From Homalodisca vitripennis (Eukaryota > Arthropoda > Insecta > Hemiptera > Cicadellidae), in contig NC_060211.1 of the NCBI RefSeq assembly GCF_021130785.1, positions 121,779,001 to 121,843,000 of the forward strand: a stretch of DNA of 64,000 bases, given 5' to 3'. Below are positions 1 to 10,909 of this stretch, piece by piece. Below the pieces are notes generated by a model, which had not been told where the DNA came from, searched no databases, and saw nothing but the letters and a program-made list of their open reading frames with translations. The translations under genes and the position numbers were made by a program. Position 1 is the stretch's first letter; each line of letters starts with the position of its first letter.

Positions 1-204
1 AAAATTAACAGTGGAACTTGGAGGTCACTATTTAAAGCCAGTGTATGATCCTGACTAAACAAAATTTAAAATACCCTTATGCTAAAAAGCAACAAGATAT
101 GATAAAGCTATCACAATTAAACTTGATTTAATGAATGATTTTGCATTATAACATTGAATAAATATTATAATATTAATGGAAATTTTAGTCATGTAAAAGC
201 ACAT

Positions 205-385
205 TTGGCTTACGAACTTCAATGTTTTATAACAGATTCTTAAGCTGCTCCCCGTCAACGGTCTGATAATGTCCTAACTTGTTGTAAAATAGAGAAGTAG
301 CAAGTTGGAAAGTTATTCCTGCGGAACACTTTCAATTTCACGATTCGGTTTTTGAATCGTTCAGATTTGTGCATTTCGGTTTTTA
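205..385. repeat. Duplicated block A, copy 1
   Basis: This stretch aligns by eye with 17704-17876. Shared words include the run around 'cttacRaacttcaRtg', 'ctgctcc', 'cttgttgtaaaat' and 'agatttgtgcac/t'. It is the first landmark of the 0.2-7.6 kb unit. No frame is open across it in both copies, so I treat it as duplicated non-coding DNA. Confidence 0.6.
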
Positions 386-399
386 TTTATAAACGTTGT

Positions 400-1470
400 T
401 TTCAATGTAGTCCCAAACACAATAATCTAACGATGATTGATTAGGTGACCTTGCAGGTCACTCCATAGTTCCTCTTCAAATTTTTTAGACGTTTATTTAT
501 TTTTAGTATCGGTCACTGTAGATACTGGTATTAACTAAGTTTAAGATAAAAACTAATATTAACTTTAAATTTTCCACAGTTTTATAAAATCTTATAATAG
601 TAACAGCTAAGTTCCACCAAAAATTATTTTATATAGGTCTTTAAAACGATATATAATTTGACAGGGGTTTATATTTTAATTTTTAAATTGGGTCCACAAC
701 TTAATATTTGGGGGGCACATACATATTTGATATTTATCATATTTAAGTTTTTTCCATTAAATTTACTGATATATTATAACCCTAAAGGAGGAAATAACTT
801 TAAAACTAAAATGTTATTATTGGAGAATATAGCTTCAGGTAAATATTTGATAGATAACAAAGGTTTAACCGAAAATGCACCGGTATATAAAGTTTTAAAT
901 GTAAAAAATATTATACTTTGATGGAGGTCACGGGTTGTTCTGGCTTCTATAGCTTTTGAACAATCTACTTTACCTGATATTGTAAAATAATTCTAATTTT
1001 CGTGTTTCAACATATAAAATAGTAAATGGTTTCACAGTAAATCATTCTGTATATTAGGGAACGTATAAATCAATACAATAGCGTCCTAGTCGACAAATCA
1101 TAATGTTATTAATGCGACCAAAATTGTGAGGTACCAAAATGAGAAGGAGTGAATTAAATAGAAAGCAATATAAAACAATTTTCATACTGAAATGTTCAAA
1201 GTCTTAGGATGGACTCTTAATGTAGCGAAACTTTAATAACTGATAAGTACAAAAAATGAGAACTGCAGGAATCAATAATTTCCAAAAGAACCTGTATGCT
1301 CCCTTCCAAAGCAATAATATTTGATAGTATAATTATTTAATTTGTAGAAATAATTTCAGTGACTAATGAAAATATAAAAGTAAATTTAAATATACAATAT
1401 TATAAAATATTATAACATACTATATTAATAAATAAAGGAAGTATACATGAATTAACACGAAGCAATATGT
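400..1470. other. AT-rich DNA, nothing recognised
   Basis: No gene, RNA or mobile element is seen here. An 87-codon plus-strand frame at 658-921 has low-complexity, AT-driven composition and no family resemblance, so I regard it as chance. Confidence 0.6.
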
Positions 1471-1477
1471 ATCAAGA

Positions 1478-1690
1478 GTAAAGTTTGTAACACAATTACT
1501 GAACTCCTGTAAGGCTGTGAAACTGTGTTTGACTGTTGTCTCAACTTTGCTGTTAATGTTCTTCCGATACAAGAGTCTGGAAGCTATAGCCTTAATATTT
1601 TTCCGATATGATCAGCGATCATTAATCAAAAGAGTAACCACACTTCACGTTATGATAAGGTTCGGATATATTGTGATAAGCACTGTGCCA
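1478..1690 (-). repeat. Duplicated block C, copy 1 (long form)
   Basis: About 210 bases match 18525-18735 at high identity by eye. The first 60 bases are also shared with 7465, 31021 and 43961. Read on the minus strand, an AG acceptor-like site (ttcacag) is followed by the frame L-Q-E-F-S-N-C-V-T-N-F-T. The plus strand also holds an open frame (about 1452-1723), but that frame is broken by a one-base indel in the 18.5 kb copy. The minus-strand frame is the one kept across copies. Confidence 0.65.
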
Positions 1691-2201
1691 ATATACTACA
1701 AAGTGAGAAAATACTACAAATAGAACATTATAAACAATATGATACATTACTGATGATACATTAAAACCCTTAATGAGCAAAGGGGAGCTAAGCTAATGAA
1801 TACTAATATTACGGTGATATATGATGGAGTCAAGTAAAACGTAGTATGACAGAATAATCTTCTCGATAAAATTTGTTAGAGATTATGTTTTCAGGTAGGG
1901 TTCGTTAAAATTTAAATCATTAAACGTTGTATTTTGTTATTTATATTTTCTATAGTAGTTTAATACTTTTTATATTCGAAAGTGCAATGGCATTGTTCAC
2001 GTCCTCACTACTATTTGTAGAAACAAATCATGTATTTGAATCTAAATTTCTATCTGAACGAAATGCAATACTGTAATGAATGTATATGAATGAATAAATA
2101 TCAGGTTTATATTGAAAAATAAATGCGGAAGTTATGAATCAGATTGATATTTGTATTTGTGTCAAAAATAAAACACAAGCAGTAAAGGAGGCCTTTTGCA
2201 A

Positions 2202-2308
2202 GGTACGACATATATGAGACAAACTTGAGTGGATGGGGAAGTGAGCGGCTAAAATGTAAGGACAGGTTTAGCGATAAGCCAATAAAGTCGTGTTCTATCA
2301 CTTTTTGA
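2202..2308. repeat. Duplicated block E, copy 1
   Basis: This is one of five copies of a roughly 107-base island (others at 20083, 35848, 39528 and 47534). It is nearly identical to the 20 kb copy over 'gagacaaacttgagtgga' and 'gtgagcggctaaaat'. On the minus strand all copies show a pyrimidine-rich stretch ending in TTTTAG, then CC[GA]C[TC]CAC. This resembles a splice acceptor followed by an open frame (..-H-F-P-I-H-S-S-L-S-H-I-C-R-T here). Function is unknown. Confidence 0.7.
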
Positions 2309-2699
2309 TAAGTATATTTCTTCACCATCGTGAAATAATAATATGTATAATAGGTATATTTTTATCATTATTGTTATATTATTATGGCCTTTTTGTATTC
2401 AATCAACATTTGGGTATGACATGTACTGATTTTTGTCAAACTTTAAATTAGCTACTAAACTATAATTTAAAAATATATCAAAATACGCAAATTAGCTGTA
2501 AAAATTAGTTTTATTCATACTAAAATACATAAAAACGTTTATTATATTTGTATGAAAACTTCGTATTCATCATGATGAATTCTTGATAAAGAAGCAAAAA
2601 CAAATGTATTTATGTTACAAATGTTTTTGATATAATCGAAATTGTATGATATATTATGAAATAAACAGATATTTATAATGTTAAATTGTAATTAAAATT

Positions 2700-3030
2700 T
2701 CCATATAATTCGATTTCTATCACATTATTTACGAAAACGCTTTATTAACATTTTATAACAAATGCAAACAAATTGCTGTGGTTATTTTATAATAGGTTCC
2801 AGCAATTACCAGCAGTGCAATTAACATGAAAATACATTTATCAACAAACCAACAAAATACGATTCTATTTGTTCAACTCTTACATAAAATGGGGGGTTAT
2901 ACTTTAATAACGCATTGTAGCGTTTTCAGGTTTGGATTTTTCGTAAACATTCAACAACTGCTGTTAATATTTTTTTTATATATTGACAATAGCATAAAAT
3001 ATGCTCTCAATAATGATGTGTCTATTCAGT
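2700..3030. repeat. Duplicated block F, copy 1
   Basis: It aligns with 20590-20935, with shared words 'aaaacgctttattaa', 'cttacat' and 'gctctcaataa'. A shorter part recurs at 40985-41110 and 48180-48390. It always follows block E within a few hundred to about 1500 bases, which supports duplication of a larger segment rather than independent insertions. Confidence 0.5.
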
Positions 3031-3423
3031 TGTAGAGTATACCACGTGGATTTAGATTCTGCATGAATAGCAACGGCTAGCTTTTATATAAAATACACAC
3101 TTCTGTAAATATCTTCGTTTTTTGTACACCATTAAGTACCACTATAATTATTACAGTAATTTTTAAGTTGTATATTTGAACTGTGATAATTTTATGGATC
3201 GAAATACATGTATAGACGGAACTGAGACCTACTCTTTTTCCAGAAAGTGCACTTTTTATGTGGAAATTATTTAGTAAAGACTGTCCAATTTCCATAATGG
3301 CATGTTTTTTTCTGTAGTGTGGCCGAGCGTTGTATAATTATTCACTCAAGTAGTTGGAAAATGTTGTAAATTTTACTAGGTACCTTGAATACAGTTAAAA
3401 ATAAATTTGATATGGCTATATCA

Positions 3424-3475
3424 AACGACAGACAGACAGAATGATAGTAGGCTTACTATCATTCTGTCTGTCGTT
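3424..3475. repeat. Hairpin-forming inverted repeat
   Basis: The arms are 3424-3449 and 3454-3475 with a 4-base loop. The 22-base right arm is the exact reverse complement of the left arm, except that the left arm has one extra GACA unit inside a short (GACA)n run. The near-perfect match implies recent origin. Confidence 0.9.
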
Positions 3476-3788
3476 ACATAACTTCATAAATTCCTGATAA
3501 ATTGATGACCCAATGGTGACATAAGACTAACTAAACATACAGCTAAATCTAATTATTTAAAACATTCGGCGTTACGATCTTATGACGTAGTTTCTCGCCT
3601 TGTCACATATTTTCTTTCCTTGAAACTTATTTTCTTGAAATTTCTACAACACTTAGTCCTGAATGGACATAACTAATTCCAACCATACATTTTAGGACAC
3701 CATTTCCTGAAAACAAATAAAGTTGTAGAATACTGTTCATATGTTATATAATATTTATTAATCCAAAGTCTCTGAACACGATTATTTT

Positions 3789-4113
3789 TTATTCACAACT
3801 TTGATGTATTTTGTCAAAGCAACTGTTGCACAATTTACCAAACAACGTTGTAAGTTTAAAGGGGCATATTGAATGTAGGCTGATCATATAGCGAGTCCTC
3901 CTATCACTTCCTGATGAACGAAATTCGATATCTATCTGATCTGTTGTACGTAGTAACTGCCAAACTAGCTGACCTAGAGAGTTAAAATATCTCTATGGTA
4001 TTATGTGTATAATCTTCTATGAAATGTAGCTAAAAAATACAAAAAAGAAGAACATATAGCAAACAAAGTAAAAGGTAAAGGTTAGTCATATGATATAATA
4101 TACTACGAGAAAG
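3789..4113 (-). repeat. Duplicated block H, copy 1, with a 67-codon minus-strand open frame
   Basis: It aligns with 24011-24412. From about 3800 to 3992 there is no visible indel against the second copy, so both copies stay open in the same minus-strand frame (stop to stop 3789-3992 here). Conserved positions include F-N-S-L and the terminal C-E. Most differences are nonsynonymous, and a one-base indel lies near the left edge, so this may be a decayed exon. I do not recognise a protein family. Confidence 0.45.
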
Positions 4114-4364
4114 TTCAACGCAAGCCTACGTTAGGGCGTGATATTGCCAGCTGTAACAAAAGGAGAAGTGTGATAATCGATTGAATTCAACACTAACTTG
4201 TATAATCGTTACTCCTCATTTTACATTTCATCTATGTTTCTGAATCCTTTACCTTCACGATTTGAATTAAATAATGTTTGTACTATGACACATAACAAGA
4301 TCAAATACATTTTAAGAAGTAAGAACATGCAAAATAATTAACCTCCGAAGAACAAAACTGATTT

Positions 4365-4505
4365 AAACAAACGGAACGTTGCGAGACGTCGCGTTGTCGC
4401 GTTGCCTCGTACTGACAATCAGCAGATGACAATGTGGCAACACCGCATTGAAAAGGGCGGAAGGGAGGTGCGGTAACTAACTGCCCATATGGCCAGGGTT
4501 GCAAT
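4365..4505. other. GC- and CpG-rich island
   Basis: A cluster of CpG dinucleotides (gacgtcgcg, tgtcgcgttg) stands out from the AT-rich surroundings. It also contains 'gtggcaacac', a word often met in insect non-coding DNA. No matching block is seen in the paired unit at 24.4-26.0 kb. A 67-codon minus-strand frame (4301-4504) covers it but shows no recognisable domain. It could be a transposon fragment, a promoter or enhancer, or an exon. Confidence 0.35.
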
Positions 4506-4519
4506 CATTGTCTCATATT

Positions 4520-5240
4520 ATAGTAAGTATACTAGTACCTCATCGACATACGTAATGAAGTTACTTTATTGATTGATTGATTTCACGCGAAGCTTGAATA
4601 TTTGATTAATTATCATTGTCTTCACAGCAATCTATACGAGAAAAGGCTATTTTTACTATTGTTTAATGATTGTGAATGAGATTAATAAAGAAAGGTAGGT
4701 GAAGCATAAATCTCATGTACGATATTTTAATAGCCTTTGTTTTTCTTGTCTCCGCCTGAACACACGATAAGTCTTACGATTGAAATAATTTACCTTGTTA
4801 ATTAAACTCAAACATGTTATTACAACGGGGACTTTATGATGTTTTCTTTTTAATATCATAATGTCGGGAAAAATGTTTTTGGCTTCATTTAATTTGCTTT
4901 TAATCAATTTCATAGTCCAAATTATTTAGTAACATTAATATTGTTTTAAAAAATATTACTCAAAGACATTTATCTTGTATCACCATCCAAAATATAAGCT
5001 TAATCAACTTCCAGCTCTTAGATATCTACGAAGCTTTAAAACAAAAACCCTATGAAAACCAGTATTTATGTAAGGAACTTAGTATTGCCAAAAGAATAAT
5101 ACGAGGAAATAGTGCACATTGAGTTACAATAGACACAAAGTATTACAGCTATTTAGCATTATATTTAATTACAATGTACGCGAAAGAAGGATTATTTAGA
5201 ATTCATTTCCTGTAGTTCAATTATTTCAAGCGTGAAAAAA
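4520..5240. other. AT-rich DNA, nothing recognised
   Basis: No gene is seen. A weak match to 26009-26075 around 'cgaggaWWtRgtgcac' and 'gtacgcg' (near 5103-5185) helps to anchor the alignment of the two large units. Confidence 0.5.
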
Positions 5241-5249
5241 TATTATTTT

Positions 5250-5640
5250 GATGAAAAGCTCATAAGCAGGGGACAAAAGCTTGTAATAAGGGTTTAAGGA
5301 AAAGAGCACGCACACGTTTTTGCATTAATCTTGCGAAAAATATATATTAAAATCCAGCCCTTTGTTTAGTAAATACATTATTCACCTCAAGCCCAGTGGT
5401 GTTTAGGATAAAATTGGTTTTCATTTTTCAATATTTCATCAATACCTGATGTTGACATGCTGAAAACTAATATCAGGATTGGGTTCATATTTAAAGCTAA
5501 TATAAAAAACTTATAAATATACAAGTAAATCAAAGTACGATTCGGTACATCAGAACGAGACTATAAAACTACTGCAGTACCTGATATTTATCATTCTATC
5601 TTTGAAGATAACGTTTTCTTACACTTGCTTTACTTTCATA
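5250..5640 (-). repeat. Duplicated block I, copy 1
   Basis: This is one of the best preserved islands. It matches 26163-26560, including 'ctcataagcaggggacaa', 'agcttgtaataag', 'gcacgcacacgt' and 'cattattcacctcaagccc'. On the minus strand the frame S-M-S-T..G....I-L-K-x-E-N-Q-F-Y-P-K..W-A-stop is shared without indels, but conservation continues past the stop at a similar level. Selection on protein is therefore not proven. Confidence 0.7.
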
Positions 5641-6102
5641 GTATAAAAAGTTTTTGTATTTCATAATAGCCGTTGCAATACATTTATACAAATATTCATG
5701 GTTCACCTCCATTAGCATTCTGCATGCTCCTCACATTTGTCTTGCATAGAATTATCAGGCAATTTCATTTGTTACCCAGGAATAAGCCCAAATTAAGCCT
5801 TATTTAAGTTTTAATCTGGCGAAATTATTCTCGGTTACCAACTCACTTTTATAATCTTATTGGTCCCTCGTATATTAAAACTATACTGTTGTCAGATACA
5901 ACTATTTTTATAATCTGTTATGTCAGTGATGCTTACTGGAAGAAAACTTATCTTAATGTACAGAGGACACTTTGTCTATCTTACCAGGCTCGAAATCATG
6001 CATCAAACACTTTCATTAATCAACCTAAAAATATCATGACAGCCTGTTTAGACCACACAACAATTATATGTGAGAAAATAATTGTTTTGTGGACAAGGCT
6101 GC

Positions 6103-6271
6103 ATTAGTGGATTAGGTTCAAATTTATGGAAGAGTGGTTGCTGTTACATATGTTACTCAAAGAGATAAAATATATTTGTATTGCCTTTATATTATTATTT
6201 TGAAGAGCATTACACAGAAATACTAGGTTACAGATTCAGAGCCATTTGTTGATCTTTTTTATCCACATCAA
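6103..6271 (-). repeat. Duplicated block J, copy 1
   Basis: It aligns with 27501-27672 from 'cattagtgga..ggttcaaatttatggaag' to 'agagccattt'. The minus-strand reading P-L-F-H-K-F-E-P-N-P-L-M is identical in both copies, with two synonymous differences (CCT/CCC, CCA/CCG). The window is short and further alignment needs indels. Confidence 0.55.
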
Positions 6272-6692
6272 AAACTTCTGCCGCCGTTATCTTCTTTGCT
6301 GAGAGAACGTTTTTAGACAAACTTGGGTAAGACATACAGCATCATCTCATAGAACTACTTCTGATTGATCTAGTAAAATGCAGTTTTAGTTTCATATTCT
6401 ATTTCTAAATTTGAGAGGAAAGTATTCGTTACATTCACGTTTTCCTTGATATGTTGGTTTCGATTACAAGGTATATGTTTCTAGATCATAGAGCTTTCGT
6501 TCGATCATGACCTAAGAATGTGGGCTGTGTTTAATTGTAACTTAATCATGTACAATACAAATATTGAACAAATTAATTTTGGTTTCAGAGGGATAAAAAT
6601 GTGCGATATTATATCTTAATTAATTGTATTAATGTAAATATTAATGTTAATAAATTTAATTATGATTGCTTGTCTTAAACGTGCTTTGTTTC

Positions 6693-6752
6693 GTAGGAGA
6701 CGATGGTGTTATCTAAGAATCTGATATGAGTTCTGCCTCTTTAAGCACACAC
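6693..6752. repeat. Duplicated block K, copy 1
   Basis: A short weak match to 28078-28140 (ctgctRttacctaaRtaYctg..cgagttct-like). It is kept because it lies at the expected place between blocks J and L. Confidence 0.35.
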
Positions 6753-6983
6753 AAAAGTAGACTATTTGACCTTTTTTTGGTCTTAAATATCCCTTAAATC
6801 TTTGTATTACCTAAAACTTTAGTTAAGCATCTTGTCAGATCGTGACAACAAAATACCATTGTGATATAATAACGTAGTAAGTTGCTTGGTCTTAAAATCT
6901 CTTAGTGTAAGAGCTACCTATAAAGTACAAAGTAAGAATAACTTGTTGGTGTAAGAAAAATATTATCGTTAAATTCATAGAAA

Positions 6984-7200
6984 ATAGTGTCAGTAAATGT
7001 TCCAAGATATATTAAAAGATATTAGTGCACTGTAAAATGTATGATACTATTGCAATAATAGAACTCCTAGGCGACACTCTCTAGGGAATTTGGAAGGGAA
7101 GGATTGGAATTTTTATACCTATATTATGGATAGAGCTTTTGTATAAAACGTTTTAGGAATCTAGCGCTAATAAATAGATAACTAGAAATTAAAAAGTAAT
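6984..7200. repeat. Duplicated block L, copy 1
   Basis: It aligns with 30553-30850 through 'agtgtcagt', 'aatagaactcctagg' and 'ttttaggaatctagcgctaataaatag'. It lies directly upstream of a block C copy in both units, so the two units are collinear to this point. Confidence 0.5.
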
Positions 7201-7464
7201 AACATAGTTCATAAATACTAGAGATATATAAGTCCAAATACGTGCAGTAGTGGTACCTCCATTAAGTACATTCTACATGTTCTAAACCAACATGACTGAA
7301 CTGCAGTAATTCTGTTTTCTGAAACACGCACATAGTCTTAACAAATCGGAGGCCGTAATCTCTTATGTCTTTAAAATATCTCTTAAAATACAGGTATATG
7401 GATACATTTTATGTAGTATAAATAAAAGGAAAAATGCATTTAATAGAATACCGAGTCATTGAGA

Positions 7465-7580
7465 ACAGGATAAAGTGTAGGTGGAGAATGAAGTTTGTAA
7501 CAAAATTATGGAACTCCTGCAGGGCTGCAAAATAACAAGTTACCACGACCAGTTAGAAAACGACGGGCAGAAACGGTAGC
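7465..7580 (-). repeat. Duplicated block C, copy 2 (candidate exon)
   Basis: The minus strand has a pyrimidine-rich stretch ending in tattttgcag (acceptor AG at 7525-7526), then CC CTG CAG GAG TTC CAT AAT TTT GTT ACA. The frame reads L-Q-E-F-H-N-F-V-T-N-F-I-L-H-L and is open. Compared with the other copies, changes such as CTG/CTA/TTA, TTC/TTT and CAC/CAT are synonymous. This is the strongest coding-like signature among the blocks together with block D. No donor site or protein family is identified. Confidence 0.55.
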
Positions 7581-7599
7581 TCTTCTTTACTTGAATTTT

Positions 7600-8680
7600 G
7601 TAAAGAAATATGGTAATAAAAATGTATAATATTATCAATAACTTAAAACAATTGGTTCAAAATTAATAATATTACACTACTATATTTTTTCGAACGATAA
7701 GATTAGCTCAGTTTTGAGGGATGTTTTACATCCAGTGCATTACAGACTTTAATACTAAATGGTAACGTCCGTCTTAAAATATTAAAAAAAAAACTTTGGC
7801 AAGGAAGAAGCTCAAACCAAACGTTTATCTTCTTTAGGACTTCAGAGACACCTAGAGCCCACTATAATTAAAATCAAGTTTGATATACAGGTGTTCTCGT
7901 TGTCCCATCAGTTGCATGATTTAGTGGACTACTTGGGGCAACCGAGTTTCATATACATATCTTAACAATATTGTGGGAAGGGTTGATTCAATGCAGATGA
8001 TAAATTAAGCTCCGTTTCACCTTCCACTTTGTGCAGCGTATTAAATTTATTGTGTCACAGATTAGCTGTCACAGGTTTCACTCCTGAAATATTGAATCTG
8101 CGTCCGTATAAAGAGATAAAAATTCGGCTGTCGATTTCAAGTGATATTCAAGAGTGTGAAGGCGTCAGAGTTAACACCATAGCTACTATATTTTTATTTA
8201 GATGTAATTTATAGTGTTTTAATAATTTATTAACTACCCTTTATTGCAGAATAGCAATTACGAATGGCATTGCACGTGAATTATCTATCTAATGGCAAAA
8301 TAAACACTCCAAAAGTTATAAGTTCACTGGTAAATATTATAATCTCCTAATTGTTTTCAGAATTGCAAAAATACAAGATCAAAGAGGAAATTTTTTAAAC
8401 CTGAAATCGGAAAGTGAACACTTTTTTGAGTACCAATGAAATTTCTTGATAAAATGTATAATCTTTAAATATAAAGCTTCAATAATTCCAGTAAAACGAA
8501 TATAATATAATAGCATATAATATAATGTAGTTCTATAATAATGTGTTATCAAAAGTGTCGTTTATGGTTTGTATCATTTTAATGCTCAGTGCTAAAAGAT
8601 TATAATTGTAAACAAAATTACCACTAGCCATTATTTCAGATTTAACGTGTAAAGAATTATTTTTGATTCGGCTCAGTTAT
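7600..8680. other. AT-rich DNA, nothing recognised
   Basis: No convincing gene, RNA or mobile element. A 61-codon frame at 8029-8214 has no domain resemblance and is treated as chance. Confidence 0.5.
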
Positions 8681-8689
8681 ATTACACAC

Positions 8690-9310
8690 CCGCCATAGTA
8701 TAGATTCTGTAGTTTCGACGGTAAAAAAATATACACAGTCGGTCTGAGAAGCGTTCTTTAGTAAAAAGTGTTACATCCATTTCTTGTATTTTTATGCTGT
8801 TACAAATTATTCTACGTTCCCACGTTCCCTGGTAACGTGCTCTGATGAACACAATACATACAGTATGTTTGTCTTAAAAGCCTTCTTCAGTCAAATCGTC
8901 TGTTGCTGGGCATTGTAATCCTCTTTTAATCCAAGGTATTTTAGGACCATAGTAGAGTTGATATTTTAGTCCTGACCAAGAATATGTATGTAGTTAAATA
9001 TAAAACGTCTTCTTAGAGAGTTTATTTATTTTTAAAGTAACATTCTTCCTGTTAAATTTATTTCCGTCTACGTTACCAATATACTGCGGTTATACTTGGT
9101 TTTTGAATATCTAGGACGTTAACTGGTCCTGGGTCAAAAAGTGACTAATTCAACTGATTGGAGTCCGTTGGAGAAGCATTTGAATTATTGCCCCGATTGC
9201 AATAAAATATATAATTATTTGTTTGACAAATCTTCTTGGGTCACAAAGTGACTACTTCCGGCCATTATATTTAACTTCCTGTTTAAGTTATTACTGGGAC
9301 CAGTAATCTT
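8690..9310. repeat. Degenerate 'GGACTGAGAAGCC' repeat family, group 1
   Basis: Contains 'ggtctgagaagcgttc' near 8742, and 'tgggtcacaaagtgactacttccggcc' (9236-9263) together with a nearby relative near 9130. These resemble units at 57590-58440 and 53290-53960, for example 'acaaagcgtctacttc' there. Unit length is irregular, so this is an old, broken satellite-like or dispersed repeat. Confidence 0.4.
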
Positions 9311-9359
9311 TTGAGGGCTTAATACACATGTGCGATGAACATTACTTTTCTAGATTAGC

Positions 9360-9778
9360 TTCATGTTTATAAACAAAAGTGTAATTTTTCTAAGTGCTTC
9401 AAACCCATATTATATTCATCAAAATGATTTTTTAATATAATTGATAGGTAAGGTATGTATGTTATCAAATTTAGTTTTAAAAGACATCGGTAAGTTGGGG
9501 GGATGACTATGGGTGATATATATTTGGTTTTTGATTTAGGTGATAACAAAATGTTTAATTCAAACTTGAATTTTAACACATTTTGAAGCTAAAATATATA
9601 CTTTTTCTAAGGGTTTCAACGATATTTAAATTCGTAGGGTGGTTAACTTACATGGCAAAACATTAATTTGTATTTTAATAGAATAAGTCACTTGTATTTC
9701 AGATTTCATCCTTTGAGGGCATTAAGTAATTTAAAAGAAAAACATAGTTCTTCTAGAATCTGCAGCATCATGTAAACA

Positions 9779-9843
<65 letters not shown>

Positions 9844-10440
9844 CTACAGTATATCATTTTACTTATGACTTTTGTGTAAGTAATGAGGAACGAGTGTGTA
9901 AGTTTTCGTCTCTCAATAACATTTCTTTTTTCCATAACAAGCGTGTATGTCAAATTACATCTTTCTAAGTCATAGACAAGAAATAAAATAGCTTTTCTAG
10001 GGATTGGCAAGCCGTTTAAGTCACTATGGATGATTGATATTCATCAGTATGATTTTTATGTATTGAATCATTGACACACCATGGGTGTTTGATGTTCAAG
10101 ATAATGATTTCGGTTTTCTATGACATGAGACAGTTTGGACCACATTTCATCTTTATATAATATTTATAAAGTGCAAAACTAAAATAAAATTCTTTCAGGG
10201 ATTGATTTTCATGAAAAATCTTGTATTTCTTTGTTGAGTATATAATACGTGTGTTTCAAATTTCCGTTTTTAGAATCTCTAAATTTAGAACAAAAATATG
10301 CTTCTTGTAGGGTGTGTAACTCCTTTTGAATCGTTGTGGATACTTATATTTTACGTAAATACCTTAGGTCATGAGGCATACGTATGCAAATTTAAACTTT
10401 CTGTCATATAACCTGAAAATTTGAAAATTTGTTTTTGATG
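9360..10440. repeat. Degenerate tandem-like repeat
   Basis: A motif resembling 'aaaatagcttttctagggatt' recurs near 9372, 9594, 9737, 9982, 10182 and 10290, with variable spacing of roughly 100-245 bases. It looks like an eroded tandem repeat interrupted by the (TA)n tract at 9781. Period and consensus need computation. Confidence 0.35.
9781..9835. repeat. (TA)n microsatellite
   Basis: An uninterrupted TA dinucleotide run of about 55 bases. Confidence 0.99.
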
Positions 10441-10460
10441 AGTGGTTGAGTAAGGAGAGA

Positions 10461-10506
10461 TTTCCCAATCATCTCTACATCTTATATGTAGAGATAAATT
10501 GGGGAA
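10461..10506. repeat. Imperfect hairpin
   Basis: The arms 10461-10480 and 10486-10506 pair over about 20 bases (catctctacat with atgtagagata, then cccaa with ttgggg) around a 5-base loop. It is shorter than a typical animal microRNA precursor, so I do not call it one. Confidence 0.7.
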
Positions 10507-10732
10507 TAAAGTTTTATGGTGAGGCCAAATATGGATCAAACGTTATATGCCAGCAATAAATGCATGGAATTTACATAAGCATTAAACAAGAATATAGTTT
10601 TTAATGCGTATTAGATAGCTAAATCGGTAGAATCTAAGGCAATTAATTTAACTTAAGAAATAAATAATAATTTTACAGTACATTACACATAGTAATAATT
10701 TGAAATGTTATTAGCGATACCTTGTTAACTAT

Positions 10733-10900
10733 TAATGATGTGATAGAGTACCAATCAGTGACAAGTATTATTGGTAACTCAATAAATATTGTTTAATTAT
10801 ACAGGATGTATGTACGGCACAATCAAGCTCGCTAAATGGTTTCAGTTTGTTTTTGGATGAAGCTCTTCTGGTACTCAAACGTAGAATAATATAGATCATG
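10733..10900 (-). repeat. Duplicated block D, copy 1
   Basis: It aligns with 19234-19421, 33462-33612 and 46915-47105. The island runs from 'agtaccaatcagtgacaag' to 'cgtagaataatatagRtcatg'. There is no indel against the 46.9 kb copy over the central 130 bases. Confidence 0.75.
10768..10899 (-). CDS. Conserved short open frame in block D (possible exon or pseudo-exon)
   Basis: A 43-codon minus-strand frame starts at ATG 10897-10899. It contains K-P-F-S-E-L-D-C-A-V-H-T-S-C-I-I-K-Q. The same frame is open at 47082 downwards (K-P-F-T-E-L-E-C-S-I-H-T-S-C-V-I-K-Q) and at 33604 downwards (K-P-F-N-E-L-Y-C-A-I-H-A-Y-C-K-I-K-Q). Both cysteines, the histidine and the I-K-Q end are conserved, and several changes are synonymous or conservative. 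It is too short for a full gene, so I infer an exon of a duplicated gene. The protein family is unknown. Confidence 0.3.
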   Translation of the reverse strand: MIYIILRLSTRRASSKNKLKPFSELDCAVHTSCIIKQYLLSYQ

Positions 10901-10909
10901 TTTTAACTG

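Noticed and set aside
658..921. 87-codon plus-strand open frame
   Set aside because: AT-driven composition, no domain, no conservation in the paired unit and no splice or promoter context.
1452..1723. Plus-strand frame across block C as a membrane protein gene
   Set aside because: The frame is broken by an indel and stop in the 18.5 kb copy and is not open in the other C copies; the minus-strand frame is kept better.
10461..10506. Possible microRNA precursor
   Set aside because: The stem is only about 20 bp with a 5-base loop, shorter than typical animal precursors, and small-RNA evidence is unavailable.
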